Positions 35,283 through 46,911 of a stretch of 64,000 nt of DNA are shown one piece after another. Position numbers and translations under genes: made by a program. The notes under the pieces were generated by a model that saw only the letters and a list, made by a program, of their open reading frames with translations, did not search any database and was not told the origin of the DNA. Positions within the stretch are counted from its first letter, which is position 1; every line of letters starts with the position of its first letter. The stretch is from Paraphoma chrysanthemicola. Lineage: Eukaryota > Ascomycota > Dothideomycetes > Pleosporales > Phaeosphaeriaceae. The stretch spans positions 992,001-1,056,000 of the forward strand of contig JAGMWG010000002.1 in assembly GCA_020744225.1 (NCBI GenBank), written 5' to 3'.

Positions 35283-37465
35283 TAAAGTTTCTGGAGTTGG
35301 GTTTGGGGGATTAGATGCTGGAGTTTGATGGGTGTATATGTGGGATGTGTACTCTTCACATGAGGGCTTTTTTCAAGAGTGCGAACATGTATTGATCTGT
35401 TCCAAAAGATTTCATCGGCCTGGTCGAAAACTGTTGAGATATGACATATATGCGCTGCTGTATTTTACATATTCACTATATTTCCATGATATAAGGTTCT
35501 CGGAAGCGCGGCATCGGCGAGGGGGCAAAGACTTCACATAACCCCTACGCAGAAGTTTTGCCCCCTCCACCATCCTTTCTAAGTCCAAAACTGCAGTCAG
35601 AATAGTGGATGATAGTCTGCTTTCCGACTTCACAACAGACGCTGCTTGTTGAAGTCCATCATAAGCATACACAAAACAATCTCATCGTACCTCCCAACTC
35701 TCGACTTCTATTCCCATCAATTCCTCGATCCAGGAAGGACTACGCATCATCATGTAGTTCAACGATTACATAGGGGAGATACATGGGCGGACTCACTATG
35801 TTCCGTCCGGTTCATCTGTATAGCTACGCATGTATATGTACCAGGATATTTATGAATTAAAATTCAGAATAGCGTGGTGGTTCGAAGTTAGGAAATAGAT
35901 GGGAAGATGTTTTGTTGGTGATCGTGGGCTTTTCTGGAACTTGGTCAAGGCGGGAGGCCAAGATTATCAGAGATTGGGAGTGGGAAGGGGGATATCACTC
36001 GTGTTGCTGTTGGCTTATTGTTGGGATATTGGGATGGAAAGCTGCACACGTGTGGAAACATAAATGTGTTCGTAGACGGTTTGCGGAAACATCATGTTTA
36101 ATTTGCAATCTCTTGATTCGATAGGCAAAGGGTGGGTAATTGACAAAGAAAATGAGGAGGCAAGTTCCTGGGGTGTTATATATGTACAAATGACAAATAC
36201 AGCACGTCTATGCGAGGAGAGAGATCAGGGGACGAGGGAAGGATCAAAGTGGGAACTTGAATGCTTTTGGAAAGGAAGCGGACATCACAATCCATAAAAG
36301 TGATTTTTGGACGCCGTGAAATGATATGGAGCAGGTGAGTGTTGGAATGCCACGAACTACCCCAGGTTTTATAGGGAGAACTGTCGAGGTCCGAGATTGA
36401 AGGTGAAGTCATTACCTCACCTAAACATCACACATGCTCAAAACACTTATTTATTGCGATTCTCTCATCAAAACCGTTTGAAGTCATGTATGAATGAATT
36501 GAAGATTTGTTTCCGTTTCTTCCTTTCTGTCCGAGACTCCTGTAGAAAGAACTTTTGCAAACGACCAACGACAACTAACACCTTTGTGTTTGCTGGTGCT
36601 TGCTTGCTCGAGAGACCGATATGTAAGGCTTTAAATGGTCTTTTAGACACGTGAAGGATGATAATAATGGTGTTTGTATCCCACCATAGGATCTCGATGA
36701 ATATGTAATGTGTTATTCGAAGAGGAACAGGCTTATGATAATGTTGAGGAGGTGTTTTGTCCAGGCGGAAGACATGTGCGTTGGACCCAAAGATGTCAGT
36801 CCATTAACCAATGTTAGGAAAAGGAGATCTACATGGACTATTATGAGTTCTGACCGCCTTCTTAGAATGTAGCTATGCGAACGAGAGGACTTTGGAAATG
36901 GCTGATCCAATTGTGAAGACAATGGTTTTAGGGGAGTGGCTTACAGTAAATGTCAGACTATAAGAGTTAGATAGAAGTATTAGAATAATAGAGCGTCTAT
37001 AATAAAAGCTTTAGAAGCTTATTATATTACACTAAGACCATTAAGAATAATGCTATAGCTAATCTTTCTATTTCTTAAATATTTAAAAGGTTAATATATA
37101 GACAAAAGAATAGACAGTTCAGAGAGAGAGTAATAATATAGAAGTAAAAGAGAGAGAGATATAAAAGATAAACAAGAAAAGAGAAGACGCTAATCCTTTA
37201 ACTAGGATTATAAATAGGCTTTAAAACTAGCACAGAAACGCTGCAATCTACGAGTATGGAGTAAGGGTTAGTATAGAACGTGTTAATACTACTCTAAAAA
37301 AAAGTTTTGAATAAAACCTACGCAATATGAAATGTTGCTGAAAAGGCGCCTTACTGGCAGTACATGAGACACCAACACGAAGTGTGTACTATCGTTCTTA
37401 TCATTCGTTGTTATTTTCTTATTCGTCATTCTATTCTGTCTACTAGGGTATATGCCCTTTTTCCA
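35283..37465. other. Intergenic region with AT-rich island
   Basis: About 2.2 kb with no supported gene. Base composition turns AT-rich toward the right, with a strongly AT-rich block listed separately. It marks the left border of the hydrolase/NLR island. Confidence 0.45.
36950..37330. repeat. AT-rich, TA-rich block, probable RIP-degraded repeat
   Basis: The block is dominated by A and T with many TpA steps (for example TTATATTACAC, AATATATAGAC) and has no open frame, unlike the mixed composition on both sides. It looks like an old repeat reduced by repeat-induced point mutation, but no parent element is recognisable. Confidence 0.5.
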
Positions 37466-38573
37466 TCACAAGCCATCTCGCAAACTCTGGAGTCTCTGAA
37501 CGAGATCATCCACTTTGGGTGGAATTCCGATGGCGTCCGAAGCTGCTCGTATCTGCGTCAGGCGTAGGTACAATTGGAGGTGTACAGTACGGAATTTACC
37601 CGTCGTTGAAGCAAATTTGCAAATTGTATGGTGGTTAGCGTCCAAACCTATGGGTGTGTCATGGAGAAAGGGACCCCTTGCCGAACCCTCTCGTACGACC
37701 TGAAGATTGGTCAAATCTGTAACTCCATATGCTCATAGACGATTACGAAGCCCAACTTACATATACACCGTTGTATGGCTGGCGTTCATAGAAGGAGGTG
37801 ATCAGAAGGGTGTTGCTTTGTTCGAAGAAGGTTTGCGACAACTCGAGCAAAGAATCTGACCAAAGTTCCAGCTCTTTGAGCACCTTGCTCCGCTTCAGAC
37901 CAACTACTCTCGAGACAAGCTCCAATTTCTCAGTCCAATCGACCGCAGTTGCTCCTTGGTGTGGCGTCCCGAAGAAGATGACGCTTCTCGTTGAATCGAA
38001 GACGTCTTTGTACTGGGTGCGATTTGCTTGTGCTATCACTAAAGCCTAGGGTGACGAGGTTCTCGGTCAAAACGTAGACAGATATGGTATAGATGCTCCC
38101 GAACTTACTTTCTTGATGACAATACCACCCAATGAGTGTCCGATGAACATGATCGGCTTTCCTTCCGGTGTGTCCGTCGTTAACCTCAAAGATCGGATCT
38201 CAGACAGCAGTGACTCTGCAAACGTGAATGAGCGCGCGGTGGTGTTGCTTCCTGGTCTTAGCCATGGGCGAGCATCATACCCAAAAGTCATGATTCGAGC
38301 GTTTCCGAATCCTTCGGAATCAGGTAAGAGGTCTCTCAGCCATAGCTTGCCGCTTTTATTGTCCGTCCATGTATTGTGGCTGTCGCCTCCCAAACCATGT
38401 ACGGCTATGATACTGATTCCGATTAGTCGTGAAGTAGAGACTTTAGGGGTTCATTACTCAATAGCCAGATCAGATGACGATTCTTTGGGTTGTCTCAAGA
38501 CTTCCAGACCTTTTCTGTCTTCTTGAACAGCATACTTTTCAATTTCAGCCTCATCCTTAGGCGACAAAACCAT
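37466..38573 (-). CDS. Stand-alone alpha/beta hydrolase, NLR-associated esterase type
   Basis: Four exons (38573-38458, 38412-38109, 38045-37761, 37699-37466) with introns of 45, 63 and 61 nt close in frame for 312 residues. The fold is the serine-esterase-like domain that often forms the N-terminus of fungal NACHT receptors (SesB-like, PGAP1/DUF676 group). The oxyanion motif is IIAVHGLGGDSHNTW, the nucleophile elbow GHSLGGIVIKK with its serine intact, then FFGTPHQG, and the late histidine lies in DANHHTICKF, so it should be catalytic. Here the domain stands alone, with no NACHT attached. It is divergent to the NLR-like gene at 39589, about 1 kb away, and the two hydrolase domains are similar in sequence order. 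A paired function is inferred. Confidence 0.82.
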
Positions 38574-39588
38574 TGTTCCCTATTCGCAACAGTCGTAGAA
38601 GTGCGATCCGCTCAAATTGAGGGCGATTAATTGTCTATGCAGAAATGACAAACAATTTGAAGCTTCTTCAAATGAAATGTGGTCCTTGTTTTGCGATTTG
38701 CGTGGTGATTTGGGCGGGTCTCCTGTGGACTGAAAAATGGGACCACCGTGACGGCCTAGATATGAGTCTTGACAAGGCTGTTCATGTGGAAGCCACGATT
38801 GACCAAGGCACTAGCATTTGAACCCACAACATCAAAAAGCACATCATATTGTCAGGCCACCTGCGATAATTCTGCACATGCGCACGGGCGAAAAGGCTTC
38901 GCCAAGTAAGATGGAGGATACTCGGCCCCATCGAGTGAGACGAACATGACGGATGCCATCCAAACGTATCTACAGGGGCAAGATTAGGGTGCAGCCTAGT
39001 AGACGATGTATGTTCAACCAGTCGTGCGCAATCAACGTCCTATGCAAGCGCCGATGGCTTATTGGAACATGCTTGGCATCCATCAGGCGGAAGTTCAACA
39101 ACTTTGATACGCCCATCACATCGTCCGACCACCTGCGATACTTCTGCAATTACGCACGGGCGAAAGAGTCTTGCTGATCAAGATCGAGGATACCCGCCAC
39201 CGTCTAGTAGGGCAAACATGATGGATACCATTCATAAGTACATATCCATGGGAACAGGTTTAATCTGCAGCCTAGTGGAGTACTGTGTGCGCAACCAACC
39301 ATAAATGTGCGCAATCAAAACCCACGCAGCCACCGATGGCTTACTGGAACATGCTTACAAGCGAGCTCCACTGATTGAAGCATCAAGCTCGATGAAGAAA
39401 ATCTATCGCATAAGCCACAATTACTTGGGTGTTAGGCCTCGGCTTAGGATACGATCTGGGCTGAGCCTACCAAGTCTGCAACATGTTCGACATACGACTT
39501 CAAAACGTAGCATTTCGATTATTCCTCCCAGATCTTCGAGAAACATCCCTCGATCATAGTACCGAACTATTCGAAAGTAACCAGAGGT
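38574..39588. other. Head-to-head intergenic region of the hydrolase and NLR genes
   Basis: Shared promoter region of about 1 kb. It contains a diverged tandem duplication (listed separately) and no supported gene. Confidence 0.5.
38820..39362 (+). repeat. Diverged tandem duplication, two units of about 270 bp
   Basis: Copy 1 spans about 38820-39080 and copy 2 about 39090-39362. Anchors in the same order are CCACCTGCGATA (38857 and 39129), GCACGGGCGAAA, GAGGATAC, GCAGCCTAGT, TGTGCGCAA-like blocks, and GATGGCTTA.TGGAACATGCTT (39053 and 39335). The copies have many differences and small indels, so the duplication is old. Confidence 0.7.
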
Positions 39589-42500
39589 ATGCAGCTGGAT
39601 GTGACATGGCCTGATCTTGAGGATTTCCAAGGGTTACGCCAAATATACCCCCAGTCGAACGATGTCGAGACGCATCACGAGTATGATCCATCTGTGAGGG
39701 CGTGTTCCTATACAAGCTAACGTCTCGTAGCCTTGTCGTTGTCCATGGGTTGGCGGCCGGTTCCATATCCACCTGGAAGCATGAGAGCGGCGTGTTATGG
39801 CTTCAGTGGTTGACTTCCGCAATACCGTCGCAACGTATACTTGTCTATGGATACAAGGCAGAGGAAGTATCTCTGAATTGTGAAAATGAGACGGACTCCG
39901 GGAACAGAGTTTTCGTGTTCTCCGAATCCCTTTGCGCAGCTTTGCGCAGTTTTCGCACCGAGGTAATGCTGTACACTGGATCTTTGACAGGCTTACGCTT
40001 ATTGTGTGGGCAGTGCAAAAGCCCAATCACATTCTTATCCCATGGAGTGGGAGGGATCATCGTCAAGAATGTATGTATTTGCATGCTTTTATGCATTTCA
40101 GGAGCTGCCAAAGCTAATGGGGTATAGGCACTTACCTACTGTGCCGCACGACCATCGCAATTCGGGGACATCCTAGATAAGACACATCATCTCATTTTCA
40201 TGGAGACACCTCATCGCGGCCTCGACATTGAGAAATGGAAACCTGCGTATACCAATCAAGGCATAGCAAGCGCACAAATACGACTGTGGTCCACAGTACT
40301 TCGGGATTTATCAACACTCTTTGCTGAGATTGCAAATCGTATCGGGATGCATATAACCACGGTGGAAGCAAGCGAGCCAGTTGAGCTTGTTACGAGCGAG
40401 CTAATAGTATGTATCAATGTTCTCTCGACTTTGGCAGAAGCAGCTGTTCACATCATCGACATCTAGGCCATGCCTCATGGGTCAACACATCTGAGTATCC
40501 CAAACGAAATCTGTCTCTACATGGACAATGTAACTCACTTTACCATGTGTAAGTTCAGTCAGCAGGACAATAATTACGATATGCTTGTGAAAGCGATCAG
40601 TACTCAGATTGTGCTGCGGACGAAAGGTAACCAGCAAATATTGGTATCAGGCCCCAGTAGTCAGGTAGCTCTCTTAAGGTCGATATCAGACACTAGCAAG
40701 GCTAACTCGAGGAAACTGGACGATATATGCACTGAGAAACAATTGCAAGACCAAAAGCGCCATATCGGTAAGATCGAACATCGCGACAAGCCCTCTGATG
40801 TCAAATTGACATGCAATTAGAACATCAAAAAAAACTACGTCTCAGGTATATCAGCTGGCTGTGTCCACCTTGGGAAGAAAAGGACGGATACGGGAAAAGC
40901 TGGGAGGGAGCCCTGGAACAGGCTCCGGCAGCGATCGACGGTACTTGTGGTTGGCTCTTCGATCAAGGACCTTTCAAGGCGTGGAGAAATTCGGAAGCAT
41001 AACAGATAGCGCTCGTACGTGGCATTCAGGGAAGTGGTAAGACTACGCTATTGGCCCATCTGGTCAAACATCTGCAAGCGAGAAACCATACCGTGGCCTA
41101 CTACTTCTGCGATGGTACTTCTTGTTCGCCAATAAGCCAACTCCGAGCTCTTGCCTATCAGCTTCTTCAGTCGCTAGATGATAGCGAGGTTATGCAGCTA
41201 CTATCAGACCGATACGAGAAATCGCCAAAAGGTATTGGAACCATCGCTACAGCAAAAGGCATACTGAAAGACGTCATATTTGCATCTTCGCCATGTACCA
41301 TAGTCATTGACGCCCTTGACGAAATCACCACCAACAATCGTAACCGTCAGATACTGCTCTCATCGTTGAGAGATATACTCCAAGATATACCTCTCGGATT
41401 AAAGATGCTATGCTCTACCAGAGATATTGACGGCATTTCAGATATTTTTATCGAGCAAGCCGCGAACAAAAACACCTTGATTCCAATCAACATCAATATC
41501 AGTCCTGGGATGATTAGGCACGATGTTGAAAAGGTCATCCACCATGAGATGACGAAGAACAACTTGCGACAGAAACTTGAGCGTACCTCAAATGCTGAGG
41601 TGGTTGCCGAAAAGCTCTTGGAAGGCTCTCACGGAATGTTCCTTCTTCCGGTCATGATGATCAAAGATCTCGCGAGTAAACCAACGCTACCGGCCATCTG
41701 GAAATTCCTTGAAGAACTCCCGACTGATCTTCACAAATACTACTCTTCAATCCTGGACAAGATCGACTCGACCAAGCTCGGTGTGAGCGACAAATCTGGA
41801 AAGGGATACGGGAAGACAATTCTGACCCTGCTTGCATGGAACAAAGAAGCCTTGTCATACGACCAACTGGAGGACTCGCTCACCTTTGGCGGAAAACCAG
41901 ACCTTTTGGACTTGAGGTCCGACATCAAGAGCGCATTCGGCTGTTTAGTCTCATTAGAAAACGATATGGTCAAGCTAAGTCATCCGTCAGTCCGAAGATA
42001 CATAACGACGTCACCAGAATTCCACACCAACAAATGGTCCCACAATCTCGTCACCTCAGATCCATCGGGATACATCGCTGAGCTGTGCTTGGATTATCTC
42101 CTCAGTGATGAATATGATTTGGCACTTTATCCCCCGCCAACTCGATTCGCCTCTTACCTCACCTGTGGTTTACCCAGAGATCGTCCGTTCTTGAAGTATG
42201 CAACCATACACTGGCTGCATTACTGCTGCGAGGCCAAAAGTCGTATAACATTGTTATCGCGCATTGCAAGTCTGCTCTGTTCATCTCAACGACTTCTTTA
42301 CTGGTATTACTCAGTGACAATCGTCCTCAAGAGGATTGCGGTCTTCGGAGTTTGGAGTGAAGATGTCAAATACGCTAGCGTTTGGGGCGACGAGGTCATA
42401 TATGCTACCGATGGTTTTCGGGACATGTGCAGGGAGCTTCAAAACGTCCTCCTCGATCTCCAAGCTCATCAAGGAATCAATAAGCTGAGTGACGATCAAT

Positions 42501-45478
42501 TGAAGATAACGTACGAAATCGAGGGCGCCCTTCGAAATGTGCTAGGATTCGAAGCGTTATGGGGCCGTGTGGTACTTTCCTGGCCCCAAGAGCTGTACAA
42601 TCTACAGTCCTTGCTACAGGATCCTTATTACTCGAAGGAGAATTCTCAACAGAAGGTCCTCATATCTCGCCACTTTGCTTCCACAGTCGCTCACCACGGG
42701 CCGATGCTGGAGCAGCGCTATCTGGCCGACAATGTCGATCGCTTTGCGCTTACTGCTACCAACATCTACATGTGGCCATCTCTCATGCCATCCACATCAT
42801 CTGGTCTGCGATACAGTCACGCTCTTGACGTGACAAAGGGCTCCAAAATTTCTCTTCAATCCGAGGCCATCAGCTCTACTATGCATGTCAGAGACCTAAG
42901 AGTTGGCTTGGAGTATGCAAGTGTGGGCTCTTTCCTTACCACCTTCGTTATTTCCAAGGATCGGAAATACCTGGCTTTCGTATGGAAGAGATTCACAGGG
43001 AACGAGATTAAAACGTATCTGTTTCGTCTAGAGCAACGTGACGAGCAGGAATTCCTGAAACCAGTTCCATGGACGTTCGGAGATCCAAGCGACCCTTGTC
43101 GCGCAGACAGCACATCCTCCTCCACGTTCCTGAAATCAAAACAAGCAGCAGCAATCACCTCAAATCCTTCTCGATTATGGACTGCTGGAGGTTTATACGA
43201 TATCGAGTCGTCCACCGGCAACCACCAAGTTCCGCATTCACTGCTGCGTAACCATGAATACTCAGAACTGACGTTCGCCGAATATGGAGGTGCGATCGCT
43301 GGACTCCGAGGAACTCAATTGGAACTTTACACGCTCACGCCGACACGCTGCTGTATACAAGCCACAGCGATGAATGCACAGCACATCCTTTCAGTTTCCC
43401 CGGAAGGCAAATTCTGCTTGTTCATCGCGGATCGGGTCATCGATGGTCCAGCAAGATCGCCGAACGAGGAAGTAAAGCTACTATGCTTGGATGATAGAAA
43501 ATTGACATTGTGGCAGTATTCTACTGTCTTCGATGTGGAAGGTGAACAACGCGCGTCAACTGAATTTCCCAAGCTTGGTTATTTCTACAATGGGGGTGGA
43601 TTACATGCGTTCTCCGATGATGAGGCCGTGTTAGTCCTCTGCGTTCCTACTCAGCCAGCCTGGTCTCTTTTGGCCTTTGACCTGAAGGCCAAAGACATCA
43701 CCGGTTCGATGAGGAAGCTACCTCACGCTAATCTCCTGCGTGGTGCCCAATTGACTAGCTTCTGCTTTCCCAAAACTCAGGATGGCCAGTTGTGTCTTCT
43801 AGATTCTTTGGGTAAAATGAGAATTCTCCAGATGTCTGGCTCATCAAAGAATGCAGTGGCTACGGTACTTGAAAACAAAAGATCTATCTTGATTTCTGGT
43901 GTCATATTCCAAGATGGAGAGTATAAGGTATATTCGGCTTTAGTGTCCGGGAACAGTCCTGCTGTCTCATCGCGGAAGCATTCCAGGTCGAGCCAAGTTT
44001 GGTCTCACAAAGTCTTTTTGACGAACATTGAATCCCTTGAGTCGACCGAATCCACAAGTATCAGCCTGGACTGGATCGAACAAGCGAAAACGATCAAAAG
44101 CGATACCTTGGTGGTTGATAGTGATCCCGTGATCCAAGCTACGACCAAAGGGCTGATGACGAAGTTTGACAACATGCAGAAACTGTTTCAAAACGCCCAA
44201 AATACCATCAGCGAACTCACAAGCCATGAGTACGACCCAGAAGTGGTCTCATCGCCTGAACAGCCCGTGAGTAGGACCACGACATCGATAACCTTTGAGC
44301 CATCCATAAACCGCACCTTCATTCATTCCTTCATCTATCGCCCCTTGCCTAATGTTGGGGAGCTGCCGAAATGGTCGCAAACAATGGCAATGGAAGTGTA
44401 CGATAGAAGAGATCACAACAGCCGGCACTTGAAGGTCTTCCGGGGCCCACATGTCGAAGTCGCTGCGGAAGGATACCTCGCAAGTGCGCTACACAAAGAT
44501 GTGCTTGCTTTCTCATTCTCACCTGCGCATGCATGCCAGACCAACGCTACCATACTGTGCGTGTGGAACCTACACTGTGCGGAGTCTGAACAAGGCGAAA
44601 GCGAACAGTGTTACGATTATGTGGAACGCAAGCTTTGTAAGTAAAACACTTTCCTGCCATGCGACAGCATTAACAGCCATCAGCTGAGCCCAACGTTTCG
44701 AACCTCGCCTTCTTTCCCGATGCGCGATATCTCTATGGGACCTCACAAGGACTCGGTGTGTTTCAATTTGATGTCGAAAAAGGCGTGACACTCCGACGAA
44801 TGCATCTCTCTAGCCTCGGATACTCACACATGTGTCTGACTCCCAGGGTTGATGGTCTAGATGTTGTTGGTCAAACACAATCTGGTGTCTATCAAGTCAG
44901 ACTACCCACTGAAGTTGGAGCCAAGCTCAAAGTTCGCCAAATTTTCGCAGGGCCACACATACAGCAAAGGTACGACAAGATCACTCTTCTCAGAGGATCT
45001 GGACAGAGTGGCATGTTAGCTGTGGTGTTTACTTTGCGGAATTGGATTCGTAAGGATGGATGTGCAGGCGGTAATACTCTGGAACCTATCATCATGGTGT
45101 CTTCTGAAGGCGGTGTCGGGGATTGGGAAGAGACAGATGTCATCCCATACGATGTGTAAAAATGGACACAGAGACGACAGTGCAGTGGCTTCTCACTTAG
45201 GATGTTTCTCCCTTAACAGCAGTGACTTAAAAAAAAATCTTCAACCCCCGCTTCTTACATTCCACCAGTTGATGGTAGAAGACCTAGCATGGTATAACGC
45301 GCACCGAGGAAAACCAAGAAAATGCAATTCTGGTGAAACGCAGCTTGTGCGGATTTGTCTCATTCGTGATGCAATAGAACCCGGACGTATTAGGAAGTGG
45401 TACTTGCTCGATCATATCTTTCATGCGCGTGTTCGCCAAAATCATACCTATTCCGACACTCATCAGTACTACGTGTGA
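39589..45478 (+). CDS. NLR-like protein: degenerate hydrolase, NACHT, beta-propeller-like C-terminus; in-frame TAA
   Basis: Seven exons are inferred; introns are 39681-39730, 40071-40127, 40407-40466, 40768-40820, 44637-44683 and 45156-45219, all in frame, for about 1850 codons. Without the last intron it would end at 45159. Residues up to about 260 form an alpha/beta-hydrolase-like domain (LVVVHGLAAGSISTW, ETPHRG, MDNVTHFTMCKF), but the nucleophile elbow reads LSHGVGGIIVK: the serine is glycine. Then TCGWLFDQGPFKAW leads to the NACHT domain, with Walker A GIQGSGKTT near residue 405 and Walker B TIVIDALDEI. The C-terminal half has repeating beta-strand-like sequence (SVSPEGKFCLFIA, FSFSPAHACQ, LAFFPDARYLYGTS) as in WD-type propellers. 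A TAA at 41000-41002 (codon 398) lies just before Walker A. It may be a pseudogene, or two proteins. Confidence 0.72.
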
Positions 45479-45483
45479 GGCTA

Positions 45484-45665
45484 GTCTATAACAGTATAGC
45501 TCTTGTAGAGAATGTTATCAACGAGAATACTTTCTTTATATATATAATTCTCTCTTATATATAGAGGATAGCTAGTAGTAAGATTACTTTTAATAACTTA
45601 ATAGATAGTACGAGTACTACTAAGCTTAAATATAAAAAGATTTTATTTTATATAAATAAAACACT
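45484..45665. repeat. AT-rich block, probable RIP-degraded repeat
   Basis: Sequence such as TTTATATATATAATTC and TTTTATATAAATAAAAC, strongly AT- and TpA-rich against a mixed background. It mirrors the block at 36950-37330 on the other side of the island. Confidence 0.5.
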
Positions 45666-45737
45666 ATTGGCACTGGTGCGCGTCATATATGTACTCACGC
45701 CACATTTCAACTGACAGTCGAGCCAAGCACAAAGTCC

Positions 45738-45791
45738 ACAAAGGACACGAAGTCTACAAAGGACACGAAGTCTACAAAGGACACGAAGTCT
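45738..45791 (+). repeat. Tandem repeat, 18 bp x 3
   Basis: Three exact copies of ACAAAGGACACGAAGTCT, preceded by a partial copy. In one frame it would encode KGHEVY repeats, but no gene surrounds it. Confidence 0.9.
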
Positions 45792-46911
45792 CATCGAGCA
45801 CAATTTGTATAGGCGGGGAGACGGCGCAGATGTCTAGCTCAGCAAGAGAATCCTGCCCTCACGAGCGCATTTAAGCACTACTTATCGTACAATCTTGGGG
45901 GAAATCATCGGGTTGTAGATGAGAAGAGCAACCATTGCGCTAGCGGTGTAGAGAAGAGTTTTACAGCCCTCCGTCCTACCATGCACTCCCCAGTGCTCTC
46001 ACCCTCGCGAAGCATACCGATTCGACCAACTTTTCCAAAGAAACGGAAAGAACACTATGTATTGATTCACAACACCTTCCTAACGTATTCAGGCAGACGT
46101 CAAAACTGACACACCTGCAAAAAGTGCAAACATATCCAACCACGGTGTGTATGTCGAGCCAAAGGATGAGTAACAGGACAGGACATGTTAATTTCAGCAA
46201 GACAAGTCTAGTCTCATAAAATGTGTGATACAATGGTTTTAGTGGTGTGTATTTGGGAAAGTAGCTGTGAGAAGACATGACTCGAAAGTCGCGATGGAGA
46301 CATATTTATACTTCTCATACCCTCAGCAATCTACACTGCGCTCCCCGGCCCCCGATGTCCTGTATCGGTGTCTTATCCATGGTCCCAAAAACGCAAGATC
46401 TGCAATTTTGTACTTCGATATATCAACGACTTTCCAGTAACTATGTACAATATACTCACACGTTGTCACCCTACTGTTGCCACTCACACCCCCAATTTGA
46501 CGCCTCGGAAAGAAAAATCTGGAAGACGCAAAGATACATGCATTGAAGGAATGGACATTATGTCCAAAGCACGATGGGGCAAGGGGGGAAAGACATGAAT
46601 ATATCGTCAGGATTTCTTGGTTAACATGATGCTTTGTGGTGTCAACATTTTTTGTTGTGTGAATCGGGAATCCGGGAACAGGGTGAAAAGCAAGATCAGA
46701 AATGTAGGAAGGATAATTTATACTTTGTAGTCTATGACGTGCCATCGAGTACTTTAATTTTGGAAGACCAATCAATGGCCACACGGACAAATCACACCTA
46801 AAAGCATGTCTCTATCATACTATACACTTTTGGTATCAATTTTGCCCACCTTATCCCTTCCGCCAGAAAAAATCAAATCCCAAACGCCATCGCTATGCAT
46901 GAAATCAAAGT

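Larger units (their letters stand above)
45479..46911. other. Intergenic region with AT-rich block and short tandem repeat
   Basis: Right border of the NLR island. It holds an AT-rich block and an 18-bp tandem repeat, listed separately, and the 3' region of the TFIIE-beta gene. No gene is supported. Confidence 0.5.

Noticed and set aside
34067..35314. Plus-strand frame of 415 codons overlapping the MFS gene
   Set aside because: His/Arg/Ser/Thr-rich translation without structure; the other frame has clear membrane spans.
45738..45791. Short tandem repeat considered as a CRISPR-like array
   Set aside because: Copies are directly adjacent with no spacers, and the genome is eukaryotic.
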